A stretch of DNA of 28,292 bases from JAAYCI01 sp031551695 (GTDB lineage Bacteria > Bacillota > Clostridia > Oscillospirales > Ruminococcaceae). The stretch is taken from NCBI GenBank assembly GCA_031551695.1, contig JAVBNG010000038.1:1-28292 (forward strand), given 5' to 3'. The position numbers and the translations under genes are program-made. Position 1 is the first letter of the stretch, and every line of letters starts with the position of its first letter. Below are positions 1-7,580 of the stretch, one piece after another. Under the pieces are notes generated by a model. That model had not been told where the DNA came from, ran no database searches, and was given only the letters and a program-made list of their open reading frames with translations.

Positions 1-1
1 C

Positions 2-622
2 GTGGCGGGTGACGTGACCGCCATCGGCTACATCTCGCTCGGCAGCCTGAACGACACCGTTACCGCCGTGGAAGTGGACGGCGCCGCCGCCACCGTGCAG
101 GACATCAAGGACGGCACCTACAAAGTGGCCCGCAACTTCAATGTGGCTTATAAGGACGGCCTGAGCGACGTGGCGCAGGATTTCCTCGATTACATCATGA
201 GTGCCGAGGGCCAGAAAGTGGTGGAAGCGAACGGTTGTATTGCCGCCGACGACGCGGCCGCCGCCTACGACGGCGCGAAGCCCGAGGGCAAGGTGGTGGT
301 GGCCGGTTCCTCCAGCGTCACCCCGGTGATGGAAAAACTGGCCGAGGCCTACAAAGTGGTGAACCCGAAGGCCGAGATCGAAATTCAGATGAGCGACTCG
401 TCCACCGGCATGTCCAGCGCCATCGACGGCATCTGCGACATCGGCATGGCCAGCCGTGAACTGAAGGATTCCGAGCTGCAAGGCGGCCTGACGCCCCGGG
501 TCATCGGCATCGACGGCATTGCCATCGTGGTGAACAACGCGAACCCAAACACCGCCCTCGCCGCCGAGCAGGTCCGCCAGATTTTCACCGGCGAAGTGAC
601 GGCGTGGAGCGAGATTGCCTAA
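2..622 (+). CDS. pstS: PstS-like phosphate-binding protein, 3' part (5' end outside window)
   Basis: This is the C-terminal ~206 residues of a substrate-binding protein for the high-affinity phosphate ABC transporter; the real start lies upstream of the window. The first ~80 residues match the end of a PstS fold: a GYISLGSL stretch, then FLDYIMSAEGQKVV. After a short Ala/Asp linker, residues ~98-206 resemble the beginning of a PstS fold: a GKVVVAGSSSVTPVMEKL strand and phosphate-loop region, DIGMASRELKDSE, then DGIAIVVNNANP and IFTGEVTAWSEIA at the stop. The visible order is therefore C-terminal part followed by N-terminal lobe, suggesting a tandem or permuted binding protein. It is first in a pst-pho operon. 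The family call is secure from sequence and neighbours; the full architecture cannot be seen. Confidence 0.85.
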   Translation: MAGDVTAIGYISLGSLNDTVTAVEVDGAAATVQDIKDGTYKVARNFNVAYKDGLSDVAQDFLDYIMSAEGQKVVEANGCIAADDAAAAYDGAKPEGKVVVAGSSSVTPVMEKLAEAYKVVNPKAEIEIQMSDSSTGMSSAIDGICDIGMASRELKDSELQGGLTPRVIGIDGIAIVVNNANPNTALAAEQVRQIFTGEVTAWSEIA

Positions 623-633
623 AAACAGTAGCC

Positions 634-680
634 GGGATGCGGGCGGGATGCGCGGAAGGTAGCTGCCCGTCGCGTATCCC
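634..680 (+). other. Stem-loop in the pstS-pstC gap
   Basis: The 108-nt gap between the pstS stop and the pstC start holds an imperfect inverted repeat: GGGATGCG at 634-641 can pair with CGTATCCC at 673-680 (one G-U pair), with further GGGC/GCCC pairing inside. There is no U-tract after it. By analogy with other binding-protein/transporter operons it may stabilise the pstS message or attenuate read-through, but this is inference. Confidence 0.4.
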
Positions 681-730
681 TGCACACCGCCTTGCACGCC
701 GCACATCACACCAGTGAGGAATCGTTTGAT

Positions 731-1585
731 ATGCAGAAACTCAGAGAAACCGCCATGAAATGGGTGTTCGCCTTTGCGGCCTGCGCCAGCATCGCCGCCA
801 TTGCGCTCATTTGCCTGTTCCTGTTTGTAAACGGCGTGCCCGCCATGGAGGAAATTGGCCTGTTCGACTTTTTGCTGGGCCAAAAGTGGAAGCCGTCCAA
901 CGACCTGTACGGCATTTTGCCCATGATCATGGGCAGCATTTACGTAACGGCCGGGGCGCTGGTGGTGGGCGTGCCCATCGGGCTTTTGACGGCGGTGTAC
1001 ATGGCGCGGTTTTGCCCAAAGCGGCTGTACCGCTGGTTAAAGCCGATGATCGAGCTGCTGGCGGGCATCCCGTCGGTGGTGTACGGCTTTTTCGGCCTGG
1101 TGTTTTTGGCGCCGCTCATCGGCAAGGCCACCGGCACCAACGGCCTTTCCATGCTTACGGCGTGCATTTTGCTGGGCGTGATGATTTTGCCCACCATCAT
1201 CACCGTGAGCGAAAGCGCCATCCGCGCCGTGCCGGACGCGAACTACGAAGGGGCCCTGGCCCTTGGCGCAACGCCGGAGCGCGCGGCCTTTTTCGTGTGC
1301 CTGCCCGCGGCCCAAAGCGGCATTATGGCCGGGGTGGCCCTCGGCATCGGCCGGGCCATTGGCGAAACCATGGCCGTCATCATGGTGGCGGGCAACCAGC
1401 CGCGCATGCCCGCGGGCCTCTTAAAGGGCGTGCGCACGCTGACGGCCAATATCGTCATCGAGATGGGCTACGCGGCGGATTTGCACCGCGAGGCCCTGAT
1501 TGCCACAGGGGTGGTGCTGTTCGTGTTCATCTTGCTCACGAATTTGCTGGTCTCCCTGCTGAAAAGGGGGGCGCACCGGCAATGA
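731..1585 (+). CDS. pstC: Phosphate ABC transporter permease PstC
   Basis: Membrane subunit (284 aa) that with PstA forms the phosphate channel of the PstSCAB importer. A first transmembrane helix lies at about residues 10-35, and the binding-protein-dependent permease domain fills the rest. The EAA-type coupling loop is visible as YEGALALGATPERA, followed by the PstC-typical GRAIGETMAVIMVAGN. I chose the ATG at 731 because a GTGAGGA ribosome-binding site sits about 11 nt upstream; an in-frame TTG at 692 would add 13 unlikely residues and has no such site. The stop overlaps the pstA start (ATGA), implying translational coupling. Length and motifs are normal for the family. Confidence 0.95.
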   Translation: MQKLRETAMKWVFAFAACASIAAIALICLFLFVNGVPAMEEIGLFDFLLGQKWKPSNDLYGILPMIMGSIYVTAGALVVGVPIGLLTAVYMARFCPKRLYRWLKPMIELLAGIPSVVYGFFGLVFLAPLIGKATGTNGLSMLTACILLGVMILPTIITVSESAIRAVPDANYEGALALGATPERAAFFVCLPAAQSGIMAGVALGIGRAIGETMAVIMVAGNQPRMPAGLLKGVRTLTANIVIEMGYAADLHREALIATGVVLFVFILLTNLLVSLLKRGAHRQ

Positions 1586-2610
1586 ATGAACGAAAACAAC
1601 CGAACTGGACCATTGCCCCAAAACCGTCTGCCGCGTTGAAAGCGGCCGCGGTCCAAGGCGAGACCGGCGCACAAACGACAGCTGTACAAAGCACCCTCGC
1701 CGCGCAAAGCGCGGCAACTGCCGCGGCGCAGCCGCCGCGCAAAACAGGCCCACACGGCCCGAAAGCCGTGTGGAACCGGCTGGTAAAAACGCCGTTTTCA
1801 TTCCTTTTGTGGCTGGGTGTGCGCCTTGGGGCGTTCATCACGGCGGCGGCGTTCCTGCTTTTGGTGGGGTACATTGTAGTAAAAGGCGTGCCGTACTTAA
1901 AGCCCTCCATGTTCGCCCTCACCTACACGTCGGACAATTTATCCGTTGTGCCGGCCCTCATCAACACGGTCATCACAGCGCTGGCGGCGCTGGCCGTGGC
2001 GGCTCCCTTAGGCATTTTTGCAGCTATTTACCTGGTGGAATACGCCACAAAGGGCAACAAATTCGTCGGTGTGGTGCGCGCCGCCGCCGAAACGCTCTCC
2101 GGCGTGCCCAGCATCGTGTATGGCCTGTTCGGCGCGTTGTTCTTTGTCTCGGCGCTGCACTGGGGCTTAAGCCTTTTGGCCGGCGCCTTCACCCTGGCCA
2201 TCATGATTTTGCCCCTGATTTTGCGCACCACGGAAGAAGCGCTGAAAGCTGTGCCGGATATGTACCGCGAAGGCAGCTTTGGCCTTGGGGCGGGCAAGCT
2301 GCGCACCATTTTCCGCATCGTGCTGCCGGCGGCCATCCCCGGCATCATGGCGGGGGTGGTGCTGGCTGTGGGGCGCGTGGTGAGCGAGACGGCGGCCCTC
2401 ATCTACACGGCGGGCGCCGTGGCGAAGGTGCCGGAAAACCTGATGGGCAGCGGCCGCACTTTGGCTGTACACATGTACGCCCTGTCCAACGAGGGCCTGC
2501 ACATCGACCAGGCCTACGCCACCGCCGTGGTGCTGCTGGTGCTGGTGGTGGGCATCAACGCGCTTTCGGCGTTCATCGCGCGGCGCATCGCGAAGAAAAG
2601 TGGGGGATAG
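1582..2610 (+). CDS. pstA: Phosphate ABC transporter permease PstA with long N-terminal extension
   Basis: Second membrane subunit of the phosphate importer, 342 aa. The start ATG overlaps the pstC stop by 4 nt and has an AAGGGGG ribosome-binding site upstream. From about residue 75 it is a standard permease: a first helix around residues 75-100, then an EAA loop (YREGSFGLGAGKLRTIF) and the GRVVSETAALIYTAGA segment. Unusually, the first ~65 residues are a soluble extension rich in Ala, Gln and Thr with basic residues before the membrane. That tail explains why the protein is longer than typical PstA (~280-300 aa). Function is secure from the permease core and operon position; the role of the tail is unknown. 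Confidence 0.94.
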   Translation: MNERKQPNWTIAPKPSAALKAAAVQGETGAQTTAVQSTLAAQSAATAAAQPPRKTGPHGPKAVWNRLVKTPFSFLLWLGVRLGAFITAAAFLLLVGYIVVKGVPYLKPSMFALTYTSDNLSVVPALINTVITALAALAVAAPLGIFAAIYLVEYATKGNKFVGVVRAAAETLSGVPSIVYGLFGALFFVSALHWGLSLLAGAFTLAIMILPLILRTTEEALKAVPDMYREGSFGLGAGKLRTIFRIVLPAAIPGIMAGVVLAVGRVVSETAALIYTAGAVAKVPENLMGSGRTLAVHMYALSNEGLHIDQAYATAVVLLVLVVGINALSAFIARRIAKKSGG

Positions 2611-2612
2611 GA

Positions 2613-3362
2613 ATGGCAAAATACGACATTGAACACGTGAATTTGTTTTACAGCGATTTCCAGGCCCTGCGGGACATCAATTTAAGCATCAATGAAAAGG
2701 AAGTGACGGCGCTCATCGGGCCCTCCGGCTGCGGCAAAAGCACGCTGCTGAAAACCCTGAACCGCATGAATGACCTGGTGGAGGGCTGCCGCGTGCAAGG
2801 CACCGTGCTGCTTGACGGTGAAGACATTTACGGCAAAATGGACGTGAACGACCTGCGCAAGCGGGTGGGCATGGTGTTCCAAAAGCCGAACCCTTTTCCC
2901 ATGAGCATTTACGACAACGTGGCCTACGGCCCGCGCACCCACGGCGAACGCCGCCGGGCAGCCCTGGACGAAATTGTGGAGACGGCGCTGCGAAACGCCG
3001 CCATTTGGGACGAGACGAAGGACCGCCTGAAAAAAAGCGCCCTTGGCCTTTCCGGCGGGCAGCAGCAGCGCCTGTGCATTGCCCGCGCGTTGGCTGTGGA
3101 GCCGGAGGTGCTGCTGATGGACGAGCCCACCTCGGCGCTGGACCCCATTTCCACCCTGAAGATTGAAGACCTTGCCGCTGAATTGAAGAAGGACTATACT
3201 ATAATCATTGTGACGCACAACATGCAGCAGGCCACGCGCATCTCGGACAAAACGGCGTTCTTCCTTTTAGGCGAGGTGGTGGAATATGGCGAGACAGAAG
3301 CTATTTTCTCTGTGCCGAGGGACAAGCGCACGGAAGATTACATCACAGGGAGGTTTGGCTGA
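2613..3362 (+). CDS. pstB: Phosphate ABC transporter ATP-binding protein PstB
   Basis: Cytoplasmic ATPase (249 aa) that powers phosphate import through PstCA. All nucleotide-binding motifs are present: Walker A GPSGCGKST (Lys42), Q-loop in MVFQKPNPFPMSIYDN, signature LSGGQQQR, Walker B LLMDEPTSALDP, and the H-loop in VTHNMQQA. The KPNPFPMSIYDN stretch is characteristic of PstB. The ATG at 2613 follows the pstA stop by 2 nt, with a GGGGGATAGGA stretch upstream as ribosome-binding site. The TGA stop shares its last base with the phoU ATG. Length is typical for the family. Confidence 0.97.
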   Translation: MAKYDIEHVNLFYSDFQALRDINLSINEKEVTALIGPSGCGKSTLLKTLNRMNDLVEGCRVQGTVLLDGEDIYGKMDVNDLRKRVGMVFQKPNPFPMSIYDNVAYGPRTHGERRRAALDEIVETALRNAAIWDETKDRLKKSALGLSGGQQQRLCIARALAVEPEVLLMDEPTSALDPISTLKIEDLAAELKKDYTIIIVTHNMQQATRISDKTAFFLLGEVVEYGETEAIFSVPRDKRTEDYITGRFG

Positions 3363-4042
3363 TGCGGGACAGGTTTGAACAGGACATGGCCGCCCTTGGC
3401 AATATGATGACGGAGATGGGCGCCTTGTGCGAAAGCGCCATCGCCAGCGCCATGAAGGCGCTGTTGGAGGGTGACGAAGAAAACGCGAAGCGCGCCATCG
3501 CCGTGGAAGAAGACATCAACCGCATGGAAAGCGAAGTGGAGACCCTGTGCCTGAAGCTGCTGCTTCGCCAGCAGCCGGTGGCGCGGGATTTGCGCCAGAT
3601 CTCCTCCGCCCTGAAAATGGTGACGGACATGGAGCGCATCGGCGACCAGGCCGCCGACATCGCCGAAATTGCCGCCCTTGGCAATGTGAAGGAGGGCGAC
3701 ACCCGCAGCGTGGTGAAAGTGATGGCCATTGCGGCCATCAAGATGGTGACGGATGCGGTGGACGCCTATGTGGCGCAAAGTGTGGAAAAGGCGTGGCAGG
3801 TAATAGGCGAAGACGACATCGTGGACGATTTGTTTGACGAGATGAAGCGCGATTTGACGCTGGTGCTGGCGACGACGCCGAAAAGCGCCGAGAGCGTGAT
3901 CGATCTCATCATGGTCTCGAAATATCTCGAGCGCATCGGCGACCACGCGGTGAACCTGGCCGAGTGGGTGATTTTTGCCGTGACCGGCGAGCACCCGAAA
4001 AAAGACGGCGGCCCCGGGGAAGAGGGCGGTGGGATTGGATAA
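3362..4042 (+). CDS. phoU: PhoU, phosphate signalling regulator
   Basis: A 226-aa, mostly helical cytoplasmic protein with two PhoU repeats. Each repeat shows the acidic metal-binding signature: the first around MVTDMERIGDQAADIAEIA and the second around KYLERIGDHAVNLAEW. PhoU in other bacteria links the Pst transporter to the PhoR kinase and damps the phosphate-starvation response; that role is inferred from family and context. It begins on the last base of the pstB stop (TGATG), and its end overlaps the response regulator by 14 nt. This places transporter, PhoU and two-component system in one transcript. The C-terminus has a short Gly/Lys/Glu-rich tail. Confidence 0.95.
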   Translation: MRDRFEQDMAALGNMMTEMGALCESAIASAMKALLEGDEENAKRAIAVEEDINRMESEVETLCLKLLLRQQPVARDLRQISSALKMVTDMERIGDQAADIAEIAALGNVKEGDTRSVVKVMAIAAIKMVTDAVDAYVAQSVEKAWQVIGEDDIVDDLFDEMKRDLTLVLATTPKSAESVIDLIMVSKYLERIGDHAVNLAEWVIFAVTGEHPKKDGGPGEEGGGIG

Positions 4043-4736
4043 GGAAAAAACACTGGTGTACGTGGTGGAGGATGACCGGAACATCCGCGAGCTGGTGCTG
4101 TACGCCTTGCAGCACGGCGGGTTTGCCGCCCGCGGGTTTGAGGACGCCGGGGCCTTTAACGCCGCGCTGGAAAGCGAGCCGCCCGCCCTGGTGATTTTAG
4201 ACATCATGCTGCCGGGGGAAGACGGCTTTGCCATTTTGCGGCGCATCCGCGCAGGGCGGCAAACGGCGGCTTTGCCGGTGATGATGCTGACGGCGCGCAC
4301 CAGCGAATACGACAAAGTGACCGGCCTTGACGCCGGGGTGGACGATTACATGACGAAGCCCTTTGGCGTGATGGAGCTGGTGGCGCGGGTGCGGGCGCTT
4401 TTACGGCGCACGGGCCACAGCGAAACCGAGGCCGAAGACGTGCTGCAGTGCGGGCCGATTGCACTGGAAACCCACAAGCGCAATGTGCTGGTGGACGGCA
4501 GCCCCGTAGGGCTGACGATGAAAGAATTTGACCTGCTGCACATGCTGATGGAAAAGCCGGGCTATGTGTTCGAGCGGGACAGCATTATGGACACGGTGTG
4601 GGGCTACAGCTACACCGGCGAAACACGCACGGTGGACGCGCACATCCACAGCCTGCGGGCAAAGCTGGGGGAAGATGCGGGCCGGATGATTGAAACGGTG
4701 CGCGGCGTGGGCTACCGGATGGGCGGTGCGGGATGA
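4029..4736 (+). CDS. phoB: PhoB/PhoP-type response regulator
   Basis: OmpR/PhoB-family DNA-binding response regulator, 235 aa. The receiver domain (residues ~8-125) has the acidic pocket Glu14-Asp15-Asp16, phospho-acceptor Asp58 in ILDIMLPGEDGF, Thr88 and Lys110 (TKPF). The C-terminal winged helix (~135-232) shows GLTMKEFDLLHMLMEKPG and the VDAHIHSLRAKLGE recognition region. Phosphorylated protein probably activates phosphate-starvation genes; this follows from its place after pstSCAB-phoU. The start is uncertain: GTG at 4029 overlaps the end of phoU, and a TTG at 4035 is also possible. The stop overlaps the kinase start (ATGA). Gene naming varies (phoB or phoP) between lineages. Confidence 0.92.
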   Translation: MGLDKEKTLVYVVEDDRNIRELVLYALQHGGFAARGFEDAGAFNAALESEPPALVILDIMLPGEDGFAILRRIRAGRQTAALPVMMLTARTSEYDKVTGLDAGVDDYMTKPFGVMELVARVRALLRRTGHSETEAEDVLQCGPIALETHKRNVLVDGSPVGLTMKEFDLLHMLMEKPGYVFERDSIMDTVWGYSYTGETRTVDAHIHSLRAKLGEDAGRMIETVRGVGYRMGGAG

Positions 4737-6403
4737 AAAAGACGATTTTCAGGGCCATTACCATTGTTTCGCTGTGCAGTATGGTGCTGTTCGCCCTGTG
4801 CGCCTTTGGCATCGACTATTACGGCGAAATGCGCGACGCGTGGAACGCCCTGCGCCAAAAGGGCTATTACGTGGCCACGGCCATGGAGCTGGAACCTGAC
4901 GGCGGCACGGCTTACTTGAATAAAATCCGCGGCTACGAAGGGCGCATCACGCTGATTGCCCCGGACGGCACCGTGCTGTTCGACGACATGCAAACGCCCT
5001 CCCAAATGGACAACCACGCCGGGCGGGAGGAAGTGAAACAGGCGCTGGCAAACGGCACGGGCGAAGCCACACGCGCCAGCGGCACCCTGGGAGACAAATA
5101 CCTGTATTACGCCATGCGGCTGCGGGACGGCAACGTGCTGCGCGTGGCCATGCGGGTGGACACAGTGCTGGCCAGTGCCTCGCGGCTGCTGCCGCTGCTG
5201 CTGCTGGCGGTGCTGGCGGTTGCGTTGCTTGCCGCCGTGGCGGCCGGGCGCATCACCCGGCGGATGCTGAAACCGCTGAACGAGATGGATTTGAACGATC
5301 CGCTGGCGGTGCAAACCTACCCCGAGATATCGCCCCTGCTGCGGCGCATTGCGGCGCAGAACGAAAAGATTGACGCGCAGATGGCCGAGATGCGCCGGCG
5401 GCAGAAGGAATTTGCCGATATCACGGGCAGCCTGACGGAAGGCCTGGTGGTGCTGGACAAGGACGGCAACGTGCTGGAAATAAACGCCAGTGCGCGGCAG
5501 ATTTTGGGCGTGGACGGGGAAGAAGCGGTGGGCCGCCACATCCTTACCCTCACGCGGGAGCTTGCATTGAATGAAGCGGTGAAAAAAGCCGCCGGCGGCG
5601 GCGCCACGGAGGAAGTGCTGCCCTTTGGCGAGCAGCGCTACCGGGTAAGCGCGTCGCCCGCCGTGGTGGACGGCGGCGTGCGCGGCGTGGTGCTGCTGTT
5701 TGTGGATGACACGGCGAAGGAGGCCGCCGAGATTAGCCGGCGGGAGTTTTCGGCCAATGTGAGCCACGAGCTGAAAACGCCGCTTACTTCCATCTTGGGC
5801 TATGCGGAGATGATCAAAAGCGGCGTAGCGGCTAAGGAGGACATTCCGGATTTTGCCACGCGCATCCACGGCGAAACCACCCGGATGATCGCCCTGGTGG
5901 ACGACATCATCAAGCTTTCGCGGCTGGACGAAAAAAGCGGCGGCGTGGAGTGGGAAACGCTGGACCTGCTGTACATGGCGAACGATGTGGCCCAAAACCT
6001 GCAAAACGCGGCGGCGGCAAAAAATGTGGCCCTTTCTGTGGACGGCGACGGTGTGCAGGTGTGCGCCGTGCCGGGAATTTTATATGAAGTGGTGTACAAT
6101 CTGGTGGACAATGCCATCCGCTACAACAAAGAGGGCGGCAGCGTGGATGTGCACGTGGGGGCGGAAGGCGGCTTTGCAAAGGTGCGCGTGGCGGACACGG
6201 GCCCGGGCATTGGCAAAGAGCACGCGGCGCGCATTTTTGAGCGATTTTACCGCGTGGACAAAAGCCATTCGAAGCAAAGCGGCGGCACGGGTCTCGGGCT
6301 ATCCATCGCAAAACACGGCGCGCAGTTTCACGGCGGGGACATCACGCTGGAAAGCAGCGGCGGCGGCGCGGTGTTCACGCTGGCATTGCCTTTGCAGCCG
6401 TAG
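4733..6403 (+). CDS. phoR: PhoR-type sensor histidine kinase
   Basis: Membrane sensor kinase, 556 aa. Transmembrane helix 1 spans residues ~5-27 and helix 2 ~148-172, enclosing an extracytoplasmic region of ~120 residues. A juxtamembrane segment is followed by a PAS domain (~225-330), the dimerisation/phosphoacceptor domain with His345 in FSANVSHELKTPLTS, and the ATPase domain. The ATPase domain shows the N box NLVDNAIRYN, the G1 box VADTGPGIG and the G2 box GGTGLGLSIAKH. It should phosphorylate the adjacent regulator when phosphate is scarce, probably under control of Pst and PhoU. The 4-nt overlap with the regulator implies coupling. It is the last gene before a strong terminator. Domain order matches PhoR/WalK-like kinases; the PhoR assignment rests on the operon. 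Confidence 0.92.
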   Translation: MKKTIFRAITIVSLCSMVLFALCAFGIDYYGEMRDAWNALRQKGYYVATAMELEPDGGTAYLNKIRGYEGRITLIAPDGTVLFDDMQTPSQMDNHAGREEVKQALANGTGEATRASGTLGDKYLYYAMRLRDGNVLRVAMRVDTVLASASRLLPLLLLAVLAVALLAAVAAGRITRRMLKPLNEMDLNDPLAVQTYPEISPLLRRIAAQNEKIDAQMAEMRRRQKEFADITGSLTEGLVVLDKDGNVLEINASARQILGVDGEEAVGRHILTLTRELALNEAVKKAAGGGATEEVLPFGEQRYRVSASPAVVDGGVRGVVLLFVDDTAKEAAEISRREFSANVSHELKTPLTSILGYAEMIKSGVAAKEDIPDFATRIHGETTRMIALVDDIIKLSRLDEKSGGVEWETLDLLYMANDVAQNLQNAAAAKNVALSVDGDGVQVCAVPGILYEVVYNLVDNAIRYNKEGGSVDVHVGAEGGFAKVRVADTGPGIGKEHAARIFERFYRVDKSHSKQSGGTGLGLSIAKHGAQFHGGDITLESSGGGAVFTLALPLQP

Positions 6404-6466
6404 CATACGCACATGCCTCGCCGCGCGGCAAAAGGAGTGGCCGGAATGGGGTTGCCGCGAAAGGAC

Positions 6467-6515
6467 AAAAAACACCTCCTGTTTCGGTGCGTTGCACCGG
6501 GCAGGGGGCGTTTTT
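6467..6515. terminator. Bidirectional intrinsic terminator after phoR
   Basis: A two-tier hairpin: outer arms CCTCCTG (6475-6481) and CAGGGGG (6502-6508), inner arms CGGTGC (6485-6490) and GCACCG (6494-6499). Five T residues follow at 6511-6515, and six A residues precede at 6467-6472. It can therefore end the pst-pho transcript on the plus strand and the small gene transcribed towards it on the minus strand. Confidence 0.75.
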
Positions 6516-6533
6516 ATGGTGGGGTGTGGTTTT

Positions 6534-6767
6534 TCAGGATTGGGGCATACCTGTGCCGTCCTGCGCCCCTGGTGCGGGTGGGGCGGCCTGCGGTGGCTCC
6601 TGCACAGGGGGCTGTTGGTAATAGGCATTGGCGCTGTTATTGTTGCTGCGGCGCTTGCCCGCGGCGTAAATGCCCGCGCCGGCCGCCGTAAGCAGGCCAA
6701 GGCCCAGCACGTTCCGGCGCGTGGTGCGCCTGGCGGTGCGGCGGGCCACCCGTCTCATCATTCCCAT
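6534..6767 (-). CDS. Small basic, proline-rich membrane protein of unknown function
   Basis: A 77-aa protein I do not recognise. Residues 1-18 are very arginine-rich (RRVARRTARRTTRRN). A single hydrophobic helix follows at ~20-36 (LGLGLLTAAGAGIYAAG), then a polar Asn/Ser patch, then a Pro/Gln/Ala-rich tail to the end. The gene is credible because an AGGAAAGGAG ribosome-binding site lies at ideal distance before the ATG, and it faces the shared terminator. The topology would put the basic end in the cytoplasm and the proline-rich tail outside, although a tail-in arrangement cannot be excluded. A 7-bp-arm dyad sits ~25 nt upstream. Small proteins of this shape are sometimes annotated as SHOCT or membrane-anchor proteins, but no such domain is visible here. 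Confidence 0.65.
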   Translation of the reverse strand: MGMMRRVARRTARRTTRRNVLGLGLLTAAGAGIYAAGKRRSNNNSANAYYQQPPVQEPPQAAPPAPGAQDGTGMPQS

Positions 6768-6790
6768 GGTGCGGTCTCCTTTCCTGCGTG

Positions 6791-6812
6791 TTTATGCGGC
6801 TTAGTGCATAAA
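6791..6812. promoter_or_regulatory. Inverted repeat upstream of the 77-aa gene
   Basis: Perfect arms TTTATGC (6791-6797) and GCATAAA (6806-6812) with an 8-nt centre, located ~25 nt before the minus-strand start codon. It could be an operator or a leader hairpin. No confident promoter was identified for that gene. Confidence 0.35.
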
Positions 6813-6924
6813 TACGCTTGCGCTTCTGTGCCCACGGCGCGCCGCCGGCGCAAATGCCCTGGGCTGGTGCTTTTATCATAGGCCATGGCCGCGGCGGAAA
6901 CCATCGAAGAGTGTCAGGAAAAAA

Positions 6925-6953
6925 TGGACACCGGCGCGCGTTTGTGCTAGGAT
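6925..6953 (+). promoter_or_regulatory. Sigma-A-like promoter for the GlsB/YeaQ-type gene
   Basis: TGGACA at 6925-6930, a 17-nt spacer, and TAGGAT at 6948-6953 preceded by TGC (extended -10). Transcription would start near 6960, giving a ~145-nt leader before the ATG at 7107. Spacing is ideal and the -35 box matches consensus at five of six bases. Confidence 0.5.
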
Positions 6954-7106
6954 GAAGCGCAGGGGCATAATCGCCGGAGTTTTGAAGAAAACAGGCGCGC
7001 CGCGTCGTTTTGTTTAGCGGGGAACAAGCCCCGGGGCCCGCAAAAGGGGCTGAGCGCGGGCGATGGTTTGCGCTGGAAAGAAATGGGAAAAGAAGGGACA
7101 GTAATT

Positions 7107-7355
7107 ATGAGCATTCTCTTATGGGTGTTGCTGGGCGCACTTTCGGGCTGGATTGCCAGTAAGTTGATGGGCCTGGAGCGCAACGGCTGCCTTACGAATA
7201 TCGTGCTGGGCATCATCGGCGGCTTTTTGGGCGGCCTGCTGGTGGGCCTGCTTGGCGGCACTGGTGTAACGGGCTTTAACCTGTGGAGCATTTTTGTCAG
7301 CGTGCTTGGCGCTGTGGCGCTTATTTGGGTTGTTACCAAAATTAAAAAAAAGTAA
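7107..7355 (+). CDS. GlsB/YeaQ/YmgE family small membrane protein
   Basis: An 82-aa hydrophobic protein with three predicted helices (about 2-20, 28-50, 56-76), each glycine-rich: GALSGWIASKLMG, GIIGGFLGGLLVGLLGG. This pattern is typical of the transglycosylase-associated GlsB/YeaQ/YmgE family. Members are often stress-induced envelope proteins of unknown biochemical role. The ATG at 7107 follows a GAAGGGA ribosome-binding site at good distance; a longer in-frame start at 7068 would add a hydrophilic stretch not seen in the family. The protein ends in a lysine cluster (KIKKK). It appears monocistronic: its own promoter lies upstream and a strong terminator begins 15 nt after the stop. Confidence 0.88.
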   Translation: MSILLWVLLGALSGWIASKLMGLERNGCLTNIVLGIIGGFLGGLLVGLLGGTGVTGFNLWSIFVSVLGAVALIWVVTKIKKK

Positions 7356-7369
7356 AGGTGCTCTTTGTG

Positions 7370-7411
7370 AAAACAGCCGGGCGGGCAAAAAAACCCAATC
7401 GGCTGTTTTTT
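7370..7411. terminator. Intrinsic terminator after the GlsB-like gene
   Basis: Arms AAAACAGCCG (7370-7379) and CGGCTGTTTT (7400-7409) form a 10-bp perfect stem, and the T-run continues to 7411. The A-rich left arm makes it usable from both sides. Confidence 0.8.
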
Positions 7412-7422
7412 GTGCCGATGGG

Positions 7423-7451
7423 TTGACAGGCGCGGGTTCCGCGTGTATTAT
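7423..7451 (+). promoter_or_regulatory. Consensus promoter of the MacAB-like operon
   Basis: A perfect TTGACA at 7423-7428, exactly 17 nt, and TATTAT at 7446-7451 (one mismatch to TATAAT). Predicted transcription start is near 7458, leaving a leader of ~265 nt before the first gene at 7722. The -10 box forms the left edge of a 32-bp dyad, so the promoter is likely repressed by a protein bound there. Confidence 0.8.
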
Positions 7452-7477
7452 TGTATTAGATGATTAATACAATAATA
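7446..7477. promoter_or_regulatory. Perfect 32-bp dyad operator overlapping the -10 and start site
   Basis: Arms TATTATTGTATTA (7446-7458) and TAATACAATAATA (7465-7477) are exact inverted copies around a 6-nt centre. The dyad covers the -10 box and predicted start, which is the classic position for a repressor site. The inner GTATTA...TAATAC core resembles operators of GntR-family (YtrA-type) regulators that control ABC export operons, but no regulator gene is nearby. The identity of the binding protein is inference. Confidence 0.7.
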
Positions 7478-7580
7478 AGACTGTATTTTCTGTGGAAAAA
7501 AATGTGCTATACTTGAAAACGATATCGCCTGTTGGATAGGCAGCCATCATATAAATTTCACAAATAACCGCTAAACTGGA

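Noticed and set aside
4712..6004. 430-codon minus-strand frame opposite the kinase gene
   Set aside because: The kinase has all expected motifs in the plus frame; the antisense product is His/Gln/Arg-rich with no domain-like sequence and no ribosome-binding site.
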